Shown one piece after another: positions 16,186 through 24,793 of a DNA stretch of 64,000 nt. A program made the position numbers and the translations under genes. The stretch's first letter is position 1; each line of letters opens with the position of its first letter. Location of the stretch: assembly GCA_046347945.1 (NCBI GenBank), contig JAXMFB010000003.1:62001-126000 (forward strand), given 5' to 3'. Source of the stretch: Zeimonas sp046347945 (GTDB lineage: Bacteria; Pseudomonadota; Gammaproteobacteria; Burkholderiales; Burkholderiaceae_E). Below the pieces are notes generated by a model. The model did no database searches. It was given only the letters and a program-made list of their open reading frames with translations, and had not been told where the DNA came from.

Positions 16186-17100
16186 TTGCAGGATCGCCTG
16201 GCGGCTATGAGCGTGTTCGCGGAGGTGGTGGAGGCGAAGAGCTTCTCCGCCGCGGCGGCCCGGCTCGGCATCTCGAAGTCGCTGGTCAGTCGCCAGGTGA
16301 GCGCGCTCGAGCGCTCGCTGTCGGTGAAACTGCTGAACCGCACGACGCGCAAGCTGAGCCTCACCGAGGGCGGCGCGATCTTCCACGAGCACTGCGTGCG
16401 GATCGTGCAGGAGGCGCGGTTCGCCGAACAACGCGTGACCCGGGTGCAATCCGAGCTCGCCGGGCTGGTGCGCGTCACCTGCGTGCAGGCGTTCGCGCTG
16501 CGCCACCTGATGCCTGCGCTCGGCGAGTTCCAGGACCGCTATCCGGCGATCCACGTGAAGCTCTCGTGCAGCAACCGCACGCTCGACCTGGGCGACGACG
16601 GCTACGACCTCGGCATCCGCATTACCGCGACGCCCGGCCAGAACCTGGTGGCGCGCAAGCTCGCGGTCAACCGCAAGGTGCTGTGCGCCGCGCCGGCCTA
16701 CCTGGCGCGGCGCGGCACGCCGCGCGTGATCGAGGACCTGGCCGGCCACGACGGGGTGCTGTTCCCGCCGATGGCGCCGAAGCGCGCGTGGAGCCTGCGC
16801 CGCGACGGGCAGCTGCACGTCGTGCCGGTCGCGGCGCGCTTCGAGACCGACGACATGGATGCGTCGCACGCGGCGGTGGTCGCCGGCCTGGGAATCGGCG
16901 TGCTGCCGATCTACGTCGCCGCGGACGACCTGCGGCGCGGGCGTCTGGTGCCGCTGCTGCGCGAGGTCGAGATCCTGCCCGACTTCGGCATCTACCTGGT
17001 CTACCTGCCCAACCGCACGCTGCCCAGGCGTGTGCGAACGCTGATCGACTTCCTGGTGCAGCGGTTCGAACCGGCGCCGCCCTGGGAGGCGGGGTGGTAG
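16186..17100 (+). CDS. LysR-family transcriptional regulator
   Basis: Start chosen at TTG 16186 (LQDRLAAMSVF), nine bases after GGAG; ATG 16207 would cut into the first helix. The N-terminal HTH is EVVEAKSFSAAAARLGISKSLVSRQVSALE. The rest is the type 2 periplasmic-binding-like effector domain, ending with the usual LPNRTLPRRVRTLIDFL. It probably controls the divergent cupin gene. About 304 residues, normal for the family. Confidence 0.9.
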   Translation: MQDRLAAMSVFAEVVEAKSFSAAAARLGISKSLVSRQVSALERSLSVKLLNRTTRKLSLTEGGAIFHEHCVRIVQEARFAEQRVTRVQSELAGLVRVTCVQAFALRHLMPALGEFQDRYPAIHVKLSCSNRTLDLGDDGYDLGIRITATPGQNLVARKLAVNRKVLCAAPAYLARRGTPRVIEDLAGHDGVLFPPMAPKRAWSLRRDGQLHVVPVAARFETDDMDASHAAVVAGLGIGVLPIYVAADDLRRGRLVPLLREVEILPDFGIYLVYLPNRTLPRRVRTLIDFLVQRFEPAPPWEAGW

Positions 17101-17177
17101 TCGCCGCGGGCGATGGTCGCGCTTGGAACCCCCTCGTCGACTGGGTAAGCTGACCGCCCGTCACCCGGAGCCGCTCC

Positions 17178-18092
17178 ATGTGGAAGCAAACCGCGCAGCA
17201 CTGGTGGTCGATCACCCGCGAAGCCGTCAAGCTCTGGCTCGACAGCAACGCGTTCAGCCACGCCGGGGCGCTGGCGTTCTACACGCTGTTCTCGCTGGCG
17301 CCGGTCGTCATCATCGCGGTCTCGGTGATCGGGATCGTGATGGGCGAGCAGGCCGCGCAGGGCCACATCGTCGGGCAACTGCAGGACGTGATGGGCCGCG
17401 AGGCGGCCCGCGCGGTCGAGCAGGCCGTGGCGCGCTCGCGTATCGAGGAGTCGGGGCTGCTGCCGACGCTGCTCGGCGTGGCGGCGCTGCTCGCCGGCGC
17501 CACGACGGTGTTCGGGCAGATGCAGTCGTCGCTGAACGCGATCTGGGGCGTCGCCGCGCGGCCGCATCGCAACAACCTCTTCGCGCTCGTGAAGAATCGC
17601 CTCCTGTCGCTGACGGTCGTGCTGGCGATCGGCTTCGTGCTGCTGGTCTCGCTGCTGCTCGGCGTCGTGCTGCGCGCGGTGCTCGAGTTCACCGACCGCT
17701 TCGTGCCCGCGATCGCCGCGCTGTTGAGCGGCAGCGAGGTGCTCGTCGGGCTGCTGTCGGCAGCGCTGCTGTTCGGCGCCGTCTTCAAGGTGCTGCCCGA
17801 CGTCGTGCTGCACTGGCGCGACGTGGTCGTCGGCGCGCTGGTCACGGCATTGCTGTTCTCGGTCGGCCGCTGGGGCATCGCCGCCTACCTCGCGCACACG
17901 GCAACGGCATCGACCTACGGCGCCGCGGGCTCGGTGGTGCTGATCCTGCTGTGGGTCTACTACTCGTCGCTGATCCTGCTCTTCGGCGCCGCGTTCACGA
18001 AGGCGCACCTGCTGGCGCGCGGGCACGCCGTGGTGCCGCGCAACACGGCGGTGCTGGTCAGGCGAGAGCTGGTCACCGAGTCGTCGGCTTAG
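17178..18092 (+). CDS. YihY/BrkB-family inner-membrane protein
   Basis: This 304-residue protein shows the family pattern AFSHAGALAFYTLFSLAPVVIIA near the N-terminus. FGQMQSSLNAIWGVA and KNRLLSLTVVLAIGFVLLVSLLLG follow, then GAAGSVVLILLWVYYSSLILLFGAAF near the end. About six transmembrane helices. The family was misannotated as ribonuclease BN; its role is unknown. Single gene with its own Shine-Dalgarno region (CCCGGAG). Confidence 0.9.
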   Translation: MWKQTAQHWWSITREAVKLWLDSNAFSHAGALAFYTLFSLAPVVIIAVSVIGIVMGEQAAQGHIVGQLQDVMGREAARAVEQAVARSRIEESGLLPTLLGVAALLAGATTVFGQMQSSLNAIWGVAARPHRNNLFALVKNRLLSLTVVLAIGFVLLVSLLLGVVLRAVLEFTDRFVPAIAALLSGSEVLVGLLSAALLFGAVFKVLPDVVLHWRDVVVGALVTALLFSVGRWGIAAYLAHTATASTYGAAGSVVLILLWVYYSSLILLFGAAFTKAHLLARGHAVVPRNTAVLVRRELVTESSA

Positions 18093-18125
18093 TGGCGCCG
18101 CGCGGGCCGGCCGAGGGCCGACGCG

Positions 18126-18839
18126 TCACGCCGGGATCGTCAGCCCTCGCGCAACCGCCGGCCGAGCCACGAACGCCGCCAGCGCTCGCGCCACTTCCCT
18201 GAACTCGCCGAACCCGACCAGCTCGCCGGCCTCGTAGAACCCGACCAGGTTGCGCACCCACGGGAAGGTCGCGATGTCGGCGATCGTGTAGGCGTCGCCC
18301 ATGATCCACTTGCGGCCTGCCAGCCGCTGCTCGAGCACCTTCAGCAGCCGCTTCGCCTCGGCGACGTAGCGATCGCGCGGGCGCTTGTCCTCGAAGTCCT
18401 TGCCGGCGAACTTCGTGAAGAAGCCCACCTGGCCGAACATCGGGCCGATGCCGCCCATCTGGAACATCAGCCACTGGATCGTTTCGTAGCGGGCGGCGGG
18501 GTCGGCCGGCAGGAACGACTCGCGACCTTCGCGCGCACACTTCTCGGCGAGGTAGATCAGGATGGCGCCCGACTCGAAGAGGCCGAGCGGCTTGCCGCCC
18601 GGGCCGTTCGGATCGACGATCGCCGGGATCTTGTTGTTCGGGTTCAGCGACAGGAACTCGGGCGACAGCTGCTCGTTCTCCTGGAAGCTCACCAGGTGCG
18701 GCTCGTAGGGCAGGCCGGTTTCCTCGAGCATGATCGAGACCTTGACGCCGTTCGGCGTCGGCCGCGAATAGAGCTGGATGCGGTCGGGGTGGCGCGCGGG
18801 CCACTTCTTCGTGATCGGGAGGGTGGAGAGGTCGGTCAT
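18126..18839 (-). CDS. Glutathione S-transferase, Nu-class/YghU-like
   Basis: This 237-residue protein starts at ATG 18839. An N-terminal thioredoxin-fold domain reads IQLYSRPTPNGVKVSIMLEETGLPY, with NPNNKIPAIVD and LFESGAILIYLAEK (glutathione gamma-Glu binding). A helical C-terminal domain carries MGDAYTIADIATFPWV. The TPNG motif at the active site is that of YfcG/YghU disulfide-bond reductases, which use glutathione without a catalytic Cys. Convergent with the YihY gene. Confidence 0.88.
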   Translation of the reverse strand: MTDLSTLPITKKWPARHPDRIQLYSRPTPNGVKVSIMLEETGLPYEPHLVSFQENEQLSPEFLSLNPNNKIPAIVDPNGPGGKPLGLFESGAILIYLAEKCAREGRESFLPADPAARYETIQWLMFQMGGIGPMFGQVGFFTKFAGKDFEDKRPRDRYVAEAKRLLKVLEQRLAGRKWIMGDAYTIADIATFPWVRNLVGFYEAGELVGFGEFREVARALAAFVARPAVARGLTIPA

Positions 18840-19075
18840 GGCTGCGGGTTCTGGATGGAGGCGACAGGGTAGCGCAGGGCTTGCGCAGTCATCGTGGGCG
18901 ACCATGCGCCTATTGGGTCGAATCACCTCGGTTGCGCACCGCCAAGGATCGGAGTCGTCGAAGGCTCGGCCATGGGTGCAATGGCGTCGCACGCCGTGAA
19001 TCCATAGGATCGTCCCCGCTGCCTGTAGCCCGACCGGCGCGCGCGGGTCGACACCCTCCAGGTTTAACGATTATC

Positions 19076-19378
19076 ATGGCGCGGCTCATCAATCGAATGC
19101 GTCCTGTTCACCCGGGCGAAATCCTGCGCGAGGACTACCTCGTTCCGCTGGGGCTGAACGTGAATGCTCTTTCGCTCGCCGTGGGCGTACCTGCGACGCG
19201 CATCCACGAGATCGTGAAGGAGCGGCGGTCGATCACGGCGGATACCGCAGCGCGACTGGCCCGCTATTTCGGGGGCGATGCTGCTTCATGGTTGAGTTTG
19301 CAGGCAACCTACGATTTGAAGACCTTGTCGACGCGTGCCGAGATCCTCGAGCGGGTGGAGCCGCGCAAGGCGGCCTGA
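19076..19378 (+). CDS. higA: HigA-family antitoxin, apparently without HigB
   Basis: This 100-residue protein reads MRPVHPGEILREDYLVPLGLNVNALSLAVGVPATRIHEIVKERRSIT, the HigA XRE signature. RLARYFGGDAASWLSLQATYDL follows. The start could be ATG 19076 or ATG 19097. A higB toxin gene should lie just upstream, but 18840-19075 has no HigB-like frame. It is therefore probably an orphan antitoxin or a regulator. Confidence 0.85.
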   Translation: MARLINRMRPVHPGEILREDYLVPLGLNVNALSLAVGVPATRIHEIVKERRSITADTAARLARYFGGDAASWLSLQATYDLKTLSTRAEILERVEPRKAA

Positions 19379-19393
19379 TCCCGAGGCCCGCGC

Positions 19394-20239
19394 TCAGATC
19401 ACCTCGAGCGGCACGGGGCCGCTCGGCGCCGCGAACAGCCGGTCCAGCTCGGCCGCCTCCGCCTTCGTGAGCGGATTGGCCAGCACCGCCGCGTTCTCGC
19501 GCATCCGCTCGCGATTCGAGGTCTTCGGGATCGCGATCACGCCCGGTTGCGACAGCAGCCACGCGAGCGCGAGTTGCGCCGGAGTGCGGCCGGCTCGCTC
19601 GGCCATCGCTGCGAGCTTTCGGCGGCGCAGCAGCCGCGCCTGGTCGATCGGCGAGTACGCCATCACCGCGACGTGGTGGCGGCGCAGCCACGGCATCAGG
19701 TCCCACTCGATGCCGCGGTGCGCGAGGTTGTAGAGCAGCTGGTTCGCTGCGGCGTGCCTGCCGCCGGCGATCGCCCACAGTTCCTGCATGTCGGCGAGGT
19801 CCAGGTTGCTCACGCCCCAGTGGCGGATCTTGCCTGCGCGCCGCAGCGCCTCGAAGCCCTCGACGGTTTCGGCCAGCGGGATCGCGCCGCGCCAGTGCAG
19901 CAGGTAGAGGTCGATGCGATCGGTGCGCAGGCGCCGCAGGCTGCGTTCGCAGGCCGCCGCCGTGCCTTCGCGCGATGCGTTGTGCGGATAGACCTTCGTG
20001 ACGACGAACGCCTCGTCGCGGCGGCCAGCCAGCGCCTCGCCGACGAGCTCCTCGGCGCGCCCTTCGCCGTACATCTCGGCGGTGTCGACGAGGGTCAGGC
20101 CAAGGTCCAGCCCGAGGCGGATCGTCGCGATTTCCTCCCGGCGCGTGGCGCGGCTGTCGCCGACGTTCCAGGTGCCTTGGCCGAGCGCTGGGACGGTTTC
20201 GCCGCGCCGGAGCGTCACCGTGGGGAATCCGGCATCCAT
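19394..20239 (-). CDS. Aldo/keto reductase
   Basis: This 281-residue protein has the catalytic tetrad in usual order: Asp in LVDTAEMYG, Tyr in the same motif, Lys in VVTKVYP and His in LYLLHWRG. NADPH-binding residues lie in AIPKTSNRERMRENAA. The length is slightly short but complete. It resembles the bacterial DkgA/YtbE-like AKR groups. The substrate is not predictable. Confidence 0.88.
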   Translation of the reverse strand: MDAGFPTVTLRRGETVPALGQGTWNVGDSRATRREEIATIRLGLDLGLTLVDTAEMYGEGRAEELVGEALAGRRDEAFVVTKVYPHNASREGTAAACERSLRRLRTDRIDLYLLHWRGAIPLAETVEGFEALRRAGKIRHWGVSNLDLADMQELWAIAGGRHAAANQLLYNLAHRGIEWDLMPWLRRHHVAVMAYSPIDQARLLRRRKLAAMAERAGRTPAQLALAWLLSQPGVIAIPKTSNRERMRENAAVLANPLTKAEAAELDRLFAAPSGPVPLEVI

Positions 20240-20416
20240 CGTTCAACGATACCCGCGGCGAGTTGCCGCTTCCAGCGCCCGAAGAACGAGGTCCGTCGCT
20301 GACGGAAAGCGTCGATCGGCCGATGGACTCGACCATCGGCAATACAGACCTGTCCTTCGGATCCCCATAGCATCTGGTCGCACAAAGCGTGGAAATCCAG
20401 CCGATATATTGCTAAG

Positions 20417-20704
20417 ATGCAATACAAGAACGCTGTGCTGATCGTGCACGTCAAGGAGGTTCGAGACGACGGCTCGATCGTCGAGATCGTCATCTGGGAG
20501 CTCCCGCGGCCGTTGCCACCATGTTCACATCGGTTCAAGTATCGCCTGTACTACGGTGCTACCGGGAGGTGCCGGGTTCGATATGACAACGAGCGCGGCA
20601 AGGGCGATCACCGGCACTTCGCGAATCACGAGGAACGTTACGTCTTCGCATCGATCGAGCAATTGCTCGAAGACTTCAGATTGGACGTGGAACGGTGGGA
20701 CTGA
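20417..20704 (+). CDS. tumE: TumE-family (DUF6516) toxin
   Basis: This 95-residue protein contains IVEIVIWELPRPLPPCSHRFKYRLYYG, then RVRYDNERGKGDHRHFANHEERYVF and IEQLLEDFRLDVERW. That is the DUF6516/TumE pattern, with the conserved Tyr/Arg/Asn and HRH motif. Its partner starts three bases after the stop. Function by family: toxin of a type II addiction module; the target is uncertain. Confidence 0.78.
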   Translation: MQYKNAVLIVHVKEVRDDGSIVEIVIWELPRPLPPCSHRFKYRLYYGATGRCRVRYDNERGKGDHRHFANHEERYVFASIEQLLEDFRLDVERWD

Positions 20705-20706
20705 AC

Positions 20707-21063
20707 ATGAAGGCGATCATCGAGGTGTCCCGACGCGGTTCGGTCTTTCGGACCGCGGCGCAACAACTTCAGGGCGCGCGAAAACGGCGCGCCGCGGCGG
20801 ACTTCCGGCTCAGCTTCGAGTCGGCCCGCTCGCTGTTCGCCGAACTGACGCCGGCCCGCCTCGATTTGCTCGGCACGCTCAGGCGTGTCGGGCCCTGCAG
20901 CATCTACGCCCTGGCCAAGGCCGCGGGCCGGAACTACTCGAACGTGCACACGGACGTGTCGCGGCTCGAGGAACTGGGTCTGGTCGAGCGCTCCGACGAC
21001 GGCGATGTATCGGTGCCGTTCGAGTCCGTGGAGATCCTCGTTCCGCTTCCGCACGTCGCATAG
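20707..21063 (+). CDS. tumA: TumA-like winged-helix antitoxin (HVO_A0114 family)
   Basis: This 118-residue protein starts at ATG 20707, just after tumE. LTPARLDLLGTLRRVGPCSIYALAKAAGRNYSNVHTDVSRLEELGLVER is a winged helix (about residues 45-95). It belongs to the HVO_A0114-type DNA-binding proteins paired with TumE toxins. It should neutralise the toxin and regulate the pair. Confidence 0.8.
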   Translation: MKAIIEVSRRGSVFRTAAQQLQGARKRRAAADFRLSFESARSLFAELTPARLDLLGTLRRVGPCSIYALAKAAGRNYSNVHTDVSRLEELGLVERSDDGDVSVPFESVEILVPLPHVA

Positions 21064-21074
21064 CGCACTCGCGG

Positions 21075-21689
21075 CTACCGCATCGCCTTGCCGACCATCT
21101 GCAGGATGTCGTCCAGCGGGTTGCCGTCGCGATTCAGGTCGAGCATCGACGCGAGCCCGCCCAGGCCGCCACCCGCGCCCCCACCGCCGGCCGCCTGGCC
21201 GCCCAGCAGGCTTCCGAGCAGGTCGCCCAGGCCGCCCCCGGGTTGCGGCGCAGGCTGCTCGCTCGCTTGCGCCGACGCGCTCGCGCCCTGCTGTCTGGCG
21301 ATCAGGCCCGCGACCACCATCGCCAGCATCGGCAACATCTTCTTCAGCAGCGAAGTGTCCAGCCCGGTCTGCGAGGACGCGTTTTGCGCGACCGCGCGGC
21401 TCACGTCCCTGGAACCGAAGATCTGTCCCAGCACGTCGTTGCCGCGTTCCACGTTCGTCGGTTGCGGAGCGAGCACCTCGTCGAGCAGGCCGCCGCCGCC
21501 GAGTTGGCCGAGCAGGCCGCCGAGTCCTTCCAGGCCCGAGGGCTGCGCCTGCGCCTGCTTCTTGAAGCCGCCGAGGATGGCCGGGAGCAGCGCCTCGGCG
21601 CCGCTGGCTGCCTGAGATTCGCTCACCCCCAGTTCGCGTGCCATGGCCTGGAGGCCGCCCATCTGGGCGAGGATGTCGGTGAGTTGCAT
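21075..21689 (-). CDS. DUF937 (YidB-like) protein
   Basis: This 204-residue protein starts at ATG 21689 after CGAGGAGG. Repeated short amphipathic segments (LTDILAQMGGLQAMARELG, LLPAILGGFKKQ, LLKKMLPMLAMVVAGLIARQ) are separated by Gly-rich stretches. DNRDGN-like LDLNRDGNPLDDILQMV stands near the end, a calcium-loop-like motif typical of the family. Cytoplasmic, function unknown. Confidence 0.8.
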   Translation of the reverse strand: MQLTDILAQMGGLQAMARELGVSESQAASGAEALLPAILGGFKKQAQAQPSGLEGLGGLLGQLGGGGLLDEVLAPQPTNVERGNDVLGQIFGSRDVSRAVAQNASSQTGLDTSLLKKMLPMLAMVVAGLIARQQGASASAQASEQPAPQPGGGLGDLLGSLLGGQAAGGGGAGGGLGGLASMLDLNRDGNPLDDILQMVGKAMR

Positions 21690-21786
21690 GATGAGGCTGC
21701 CTCCTCGAAGGGGGGTGGATGCACAAGCAGATAGTAGAACGTGACGCGCCTGTCGCGCGACCATGCCCTCCTCTTCCCGAGCGCGC

Positions 21787-22254
21787 TCAGCTCCCGAGCG
21801 CCGCCAGCAGCACGCGCACCGTCATGAAGATCAGGATCAACGACCCGATCGTCCACAACGTGGCGCGCGTGTCGTGGGTGCGCGCGCTCAGGTACGCGGC
21901 GAAGTGCAACAGCCGCGAGACCACGTAGCCGTACAGCAGCGCCTGCGCGAGCCACAGCGGCGGCCCGGTCAGCACGTAGAGGAAGCCGGCGACGAGGAAG
22001 AACGGGATGTTCTCCAGGTCGTTCATCTGGATGCGCCGGATGCGATCGACCCGCTCGTTGGGCGCGAGCTGCTTCGGGTCGGGCGAGGGGTTCAGCGTCG
22101 TCCTGCGCAGGTCTTCCGGCGACCGGAACCCTGCGTTCTCCCGCATCATCCGGTAGACCGTCAGCCACGACATGCCGACGGCCTTGAGGATCATCAGCGT
22201 CGCGGCGATGGCGTAGGTGGCGAACAGCGGGTCTTGCAGGCTGAGGGTCTGCAT
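21787..22254 (-). CDS. MAPEG-family membrane protein
   Basis: This 155-residue protein has four hydrophobic helices. VDRIRRIQMNDLENIPFFLVAGFLYVL carries the MAPEG signature RxxxNxxEN, followed by RLLHFAAYLSARTHDTRATLWTIGSL. The family includes glutathione-dependent microsomal transferases and eicosanoid enzymes; bacterial members are uncharacterised or glutathione transferase-like. Confidence 0.88.
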   Translation of the reverse strand: MQTLSLQDPLFATYAIAATLMILKAVGMSWLTVYRMMRENAGFRSPEDLRRTTLNPSPDPKQLAPNERVDRIRRIQMNDLENIPFFLVAGFLYVLTGPPLWLAQALLYGYVVSRLLHFAAYLSARTHDTRATLWTIGSLILIFMTVRVLLAALGS

Positions 22255-22267
22255 GCTCGTCTCCCGG

Positions 22268-22299
22268 GTCTGGCCTGCGCTACGTCTGGCCTGCGCTAC
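22268..22299. repeat. Two perfect tandem copies of a 16-bp unit
   Basis: GTCTGGCCTGCGCTAC occurs at 22268-22283 and again at 22284-22299, followed by a partial third match (GGCCTGG). It lies in the divergent gap between the MAPEG and RIO1 kinase genes. It may be a slippage duplication or a paired binding site; nothing favours either. Confidence 0.7.
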
Positions 22300-22391
22300 G
22301 GCCTGGAGAGCGCTATTGGGGCCGACGCCGGTCCGTCAGTCAAGCTGCAGGGACGCCTCGAAATCGGGCGACCAGAGGCGGGTGGCGCACA

Positions 22392-23249
22392 ATGGCGCCC
22401 ATGAAGTCACCCAGGAGATTGCAGTCGCTGATCGACGAAGGCCTGGTCGATGAGGTCGTGCGCCAGCTGATGAGCGGCAAGGAAGCGACGGTCTACGTCG
22501 TGCGCCGCGGCGGCGAGACGCTGTGTGCGAAGGTCTACAAGGAGGCGACGCAGCGCAGCTTTCGCCAGGCGGTGGACTACACCGAGAACCGCAAGGTCAG
22601 GAATTCGCGGCAGGCGCGGGCGATGGCCAAGGGCACCCGGTTCGGCCGCCAGGCCACGGAAGCTGCCTGGCAGAGCGCCGAGGTCGACGCGCTGTACCGG
22701 CTGGCGGCCGCCGGCGTGCGCGTGCCGAAGCCGCACAACTTCTGCGACGGCGTGCTGCTGATGGACCTGGTGACCGACGAGCACGGCGATGCCGCGCCGC
22801 GCCTGAACGACGTCGTGTTCACCCCGGAGCAGGCGCGCGCGCACCACGCGACGCTGCTGAAGGAGGTCGTGCGGATGCTGTGCGCCGGCGTCGTGCACGG
22901 CGACCTGTCGGAATTCAACATCCTGCTGGGCGCCGACGGCCCGGTGATCATCGACCTGCCGCAGGCGGTCGACGCTGCGGGCAACAACCACGCGCAGCGG
23001 ATGCTGCTGCGCGACGTCGCCAACCTGCGCGGCTTCTTCGGCCGCTTCGCGCCCGAACTGCTCGACACCGACTACGGACACGAGATCTGGGATCTCTATC
23101 GGCGCGGCATCCTGGACCCTGCGGTGGCCCTCACCGGCCGGTTCGAGCACGAGACCGGCGCGGTGAACGTGGGCAACGTGATGCGCGAGATCGACGACGC
23201 GCGCGCAGAGGAAGCGGCGCGGCGGCTGCGGATGCAGGCGCTGGGCTGA
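22392..23249 (+). CDS. RIO1-family protein kinase
   Basis: This 285-residue protein has the RIO pattern: P-loop-like SGKEATVYVVRRGGETLCAKVYK, with the catalytic Lys in AKVYK. The metal/catalytic loop is VVHGDLSEFNILL and the DFG-equivalent is IIDLPQAVD. Bacterial RIO1-like kinases of this size (PA4780 type) are serine kinases of unknown target. The start could be either ATG 22392 or 22401. Confidence 0.9.
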   Translation: MAPMKSPRRLQSLIDEGLVDEVVRQLMSGKEATVYVVRRGGETLCAKVYKEATQRSFRQAVDYTENRKVRNSRQARAMAKGTRFGRQATEAAWQSAEVDALYRLAAAGVRVPKPHNFCDGVLLMDLVTDEHGDAAPRLNDVVFTPEQARAHHATLLKEVVRMLCAGVVHGDLSEFNILLGADGPVIIDLPQAVDAAGNNHAQRMLLRDVANLRGFFGRFAPELLDTDYGHEIWDLYRRGILDPAVALTGRFEHETGAVNVGNVMREIDDARAEEAARRLRMQALG

Positions 23250-23261
23250 CGCCTTCGCCGA

Positions 23262-23774
23262 TCAGTAGCCGAGCATCAGCTGCACGACGATGCCGGTCGC
23301 GATCGCGACCAGCAGGTAGTCGGCGCCGACCTGCACCCAGTAGTACCCGCGCGGCGGCGGCCTGAGATGGTGTCCGCGCCAGTCGCTCACCACGTACATC
23401 GGGCTGCGGTAGTACGACGGCAGGCGAGCGCCGCGATAGATGTCGTGGTACGGGCCCGCGCCACGACCGCCGGCTCGCGCGTGCGACGGCGGCGGGCCGG
23501 GCCGGTAGTACGGGCGGACCTGGTCGTGGCGGCGGTACGAGTCGTTGCGGGACGGCTGGCCGCGATACTGCGGGCTGCGGTACTCCTGGCCACGATATGG
23601 GTGGCGTGCATCGGGCCGTTGCGGACGTTCGACGCCTTGCGGCGGCGGGCCGCGACGGTCAGTCTGGAATTGACGCTGCGGCTCGCCGCGAGGCTGCGCG
23701 ATCGCGCCGACCGATCCGAACGCGACGGCGGCGGCGGTGATCGCGGAAACGAAGGTCTTGCTCTTCCTCTTCAT
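23262..23774 (-). CDS. RcnB-family periplasmic protein
   Basis: This 170-residue protein has a signal peptide (about 1-26, ending GAIAQP). A long Arg/Pro/Gln/Tyr-rich low-complexity region (about 27-115) follows. The conserved RcnB end is LPSYYRSPMYVVSDWRGHHLRPPPRGYYWVQVGADYLLVAIATGIV. RcnB helps keep nickel/cobalt balance with the RcnA exporter in E. coli; no rcnA is nearby. Convergent with the RIO1 gene. Confidence 0.85.
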   Translation of the reverse strand: MKRKSKTFVSAITAAAVAFGSVGAIAQPRGEPQRQFQTDRRGPPPQGVERPQRPDARHPYRGQEYRSPQYRGQPSRNDSYRRHDQVRPYYRPGPPPSHARAGGRGAGPYHDIYRGARLPSYYRSPMYVVSDWRGHHLRPPPRGYYWVQVGADYLLVAIATGIVVQLMLGY

Positions 23775-23953
23775 CTGTCGGCTCCCTGGACAGGACGATT
23801 CATCATCTCCCGGATCGCGCCCGACGGCTCGCGGCGTTACCTCCGATTACAGGCCATACGCGGGGTTTACATCCGGCCTGGGCCCTGGCGCCTCGACGTT
23901 CGAGCGCCTTCCCGCAGAGATGATCGTCAGGAAGGTCAATAGGCAGTCCGCCC

Positions 23954-24271
23954 ATGGGCAGTCTGTTCGAGTGCCCAGTCCGTCGACGCAGCGTTGACGT
24001 CCCCGAATACACCGATGAACCGATCGGGGAACCGGGAGTGATCCGGGACTTCCTTCCGTCACCCAAGGAGCTGGCTTTCCGGGAAGAAGACGTGAAGATC
24101 ACGATCACGCTGAGCAGGAAGAGCGTCGACTTCTTCAAGGCCGAGGCTTCGAAGGCGGACACCCGGTATCAAAGGATGATCCGCAGATTGCTCGATGCTT
24201 ACGTCGATGCGTTCGAAGGCGTCGCGGCTCGCGGGACTGCACGGCCACGTGCCAGGGGCGGCGCGCGATAG
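23954..24271 (+). CDS. CopG/RHH antitoxin without visible toxin
   Basis: DEPIGEPGVIRDFLPSPKELAFREEDVKITITLSRKSVDFFKAEA, then TRYQRMIRRLLDAYVD is the CopG-type antitoxin usually encoded after a BrnT-like toxin. ATG 23954 gives 105 residues; the first 15 look atypical, so the true start may be later. No toxin frame is seen in 23775-23953, so it is probably an orphan. Confidence 0.72.
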   Translation: MGSLFECPVRRRSVDVPEYTDEPIGEPGVIRDFLPSPKELAFREEDVKITITLSRKSVDFFKAEASKADTRYQRMIRRLLDAYVDAFEGVAARGTARPRARGGAR

Positions 24272-24793
24272 CGGTCGCCCTTCGCGAAACTTGCGGGCTC
24301 GAAGACCCACCGGCACCCCCTGGTCGTCGGCTGCGCGTGCGATCAGGACGCGAGTCCGGGTCGGCGCCGAACCTCTGCCGTCAGAGTTGCGCTCAGCGCA
24401 GGAATCCACGACTCCGTCGTCACTGGAATCAGTGCGCCGGCCGGCCTATCGGGAGTGAAGGCACCTCGCCGGCCGACGGTGAACATGACGACGACGTGCG
24501 CAGCGGCCGATAGCCGACGCAGGATGCCGACCCAACGCGGGGACAGGCGTGCACGCTCCAACCCCATCACGCAGGTGACGGTGAACAAGAGCGGGGAACT
24601 CGACCGCGCGTCCCGACATCGCCGCGTTTCCGGTCGACCGCATTCCGCCGGTCTATGGATCGATTCGATTCTGGAATGGCACGCCGCTCACGAGGCCGAC
24701 TAGACTGCACTCGGGTCAGGGCACCGGTTTCCGCGACACGTCGGGTCGGCAGAATCCGCCGGCATCCGTTCGAATGAAGAGGTGGGCCGATCA
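24272..24793. other. 522-base gap without supportable gene
   Basis: This is the leader region of the long catabolic operon. Short open frames on both strands lack family patterns and Shine-Dalgarno sites. The only clear signal is AGAGGTG at 24778-24784, the ribosome site for the hydantoinase gene. The operon promoter should lie here, but I could not place it. Confidence 0.5.

Noticed and set aside
18840..19075. higB toxin gene upstream of higA
   Set aside because: No frame in this interval has the HigB pattern on either strand.
24272..24793. Small genes in short open frames before the catabolic operon
   Set aside because: No family patterns, no Shine-Dalgarno sites, and composition typical of chance open frames in GC-rich DNA.
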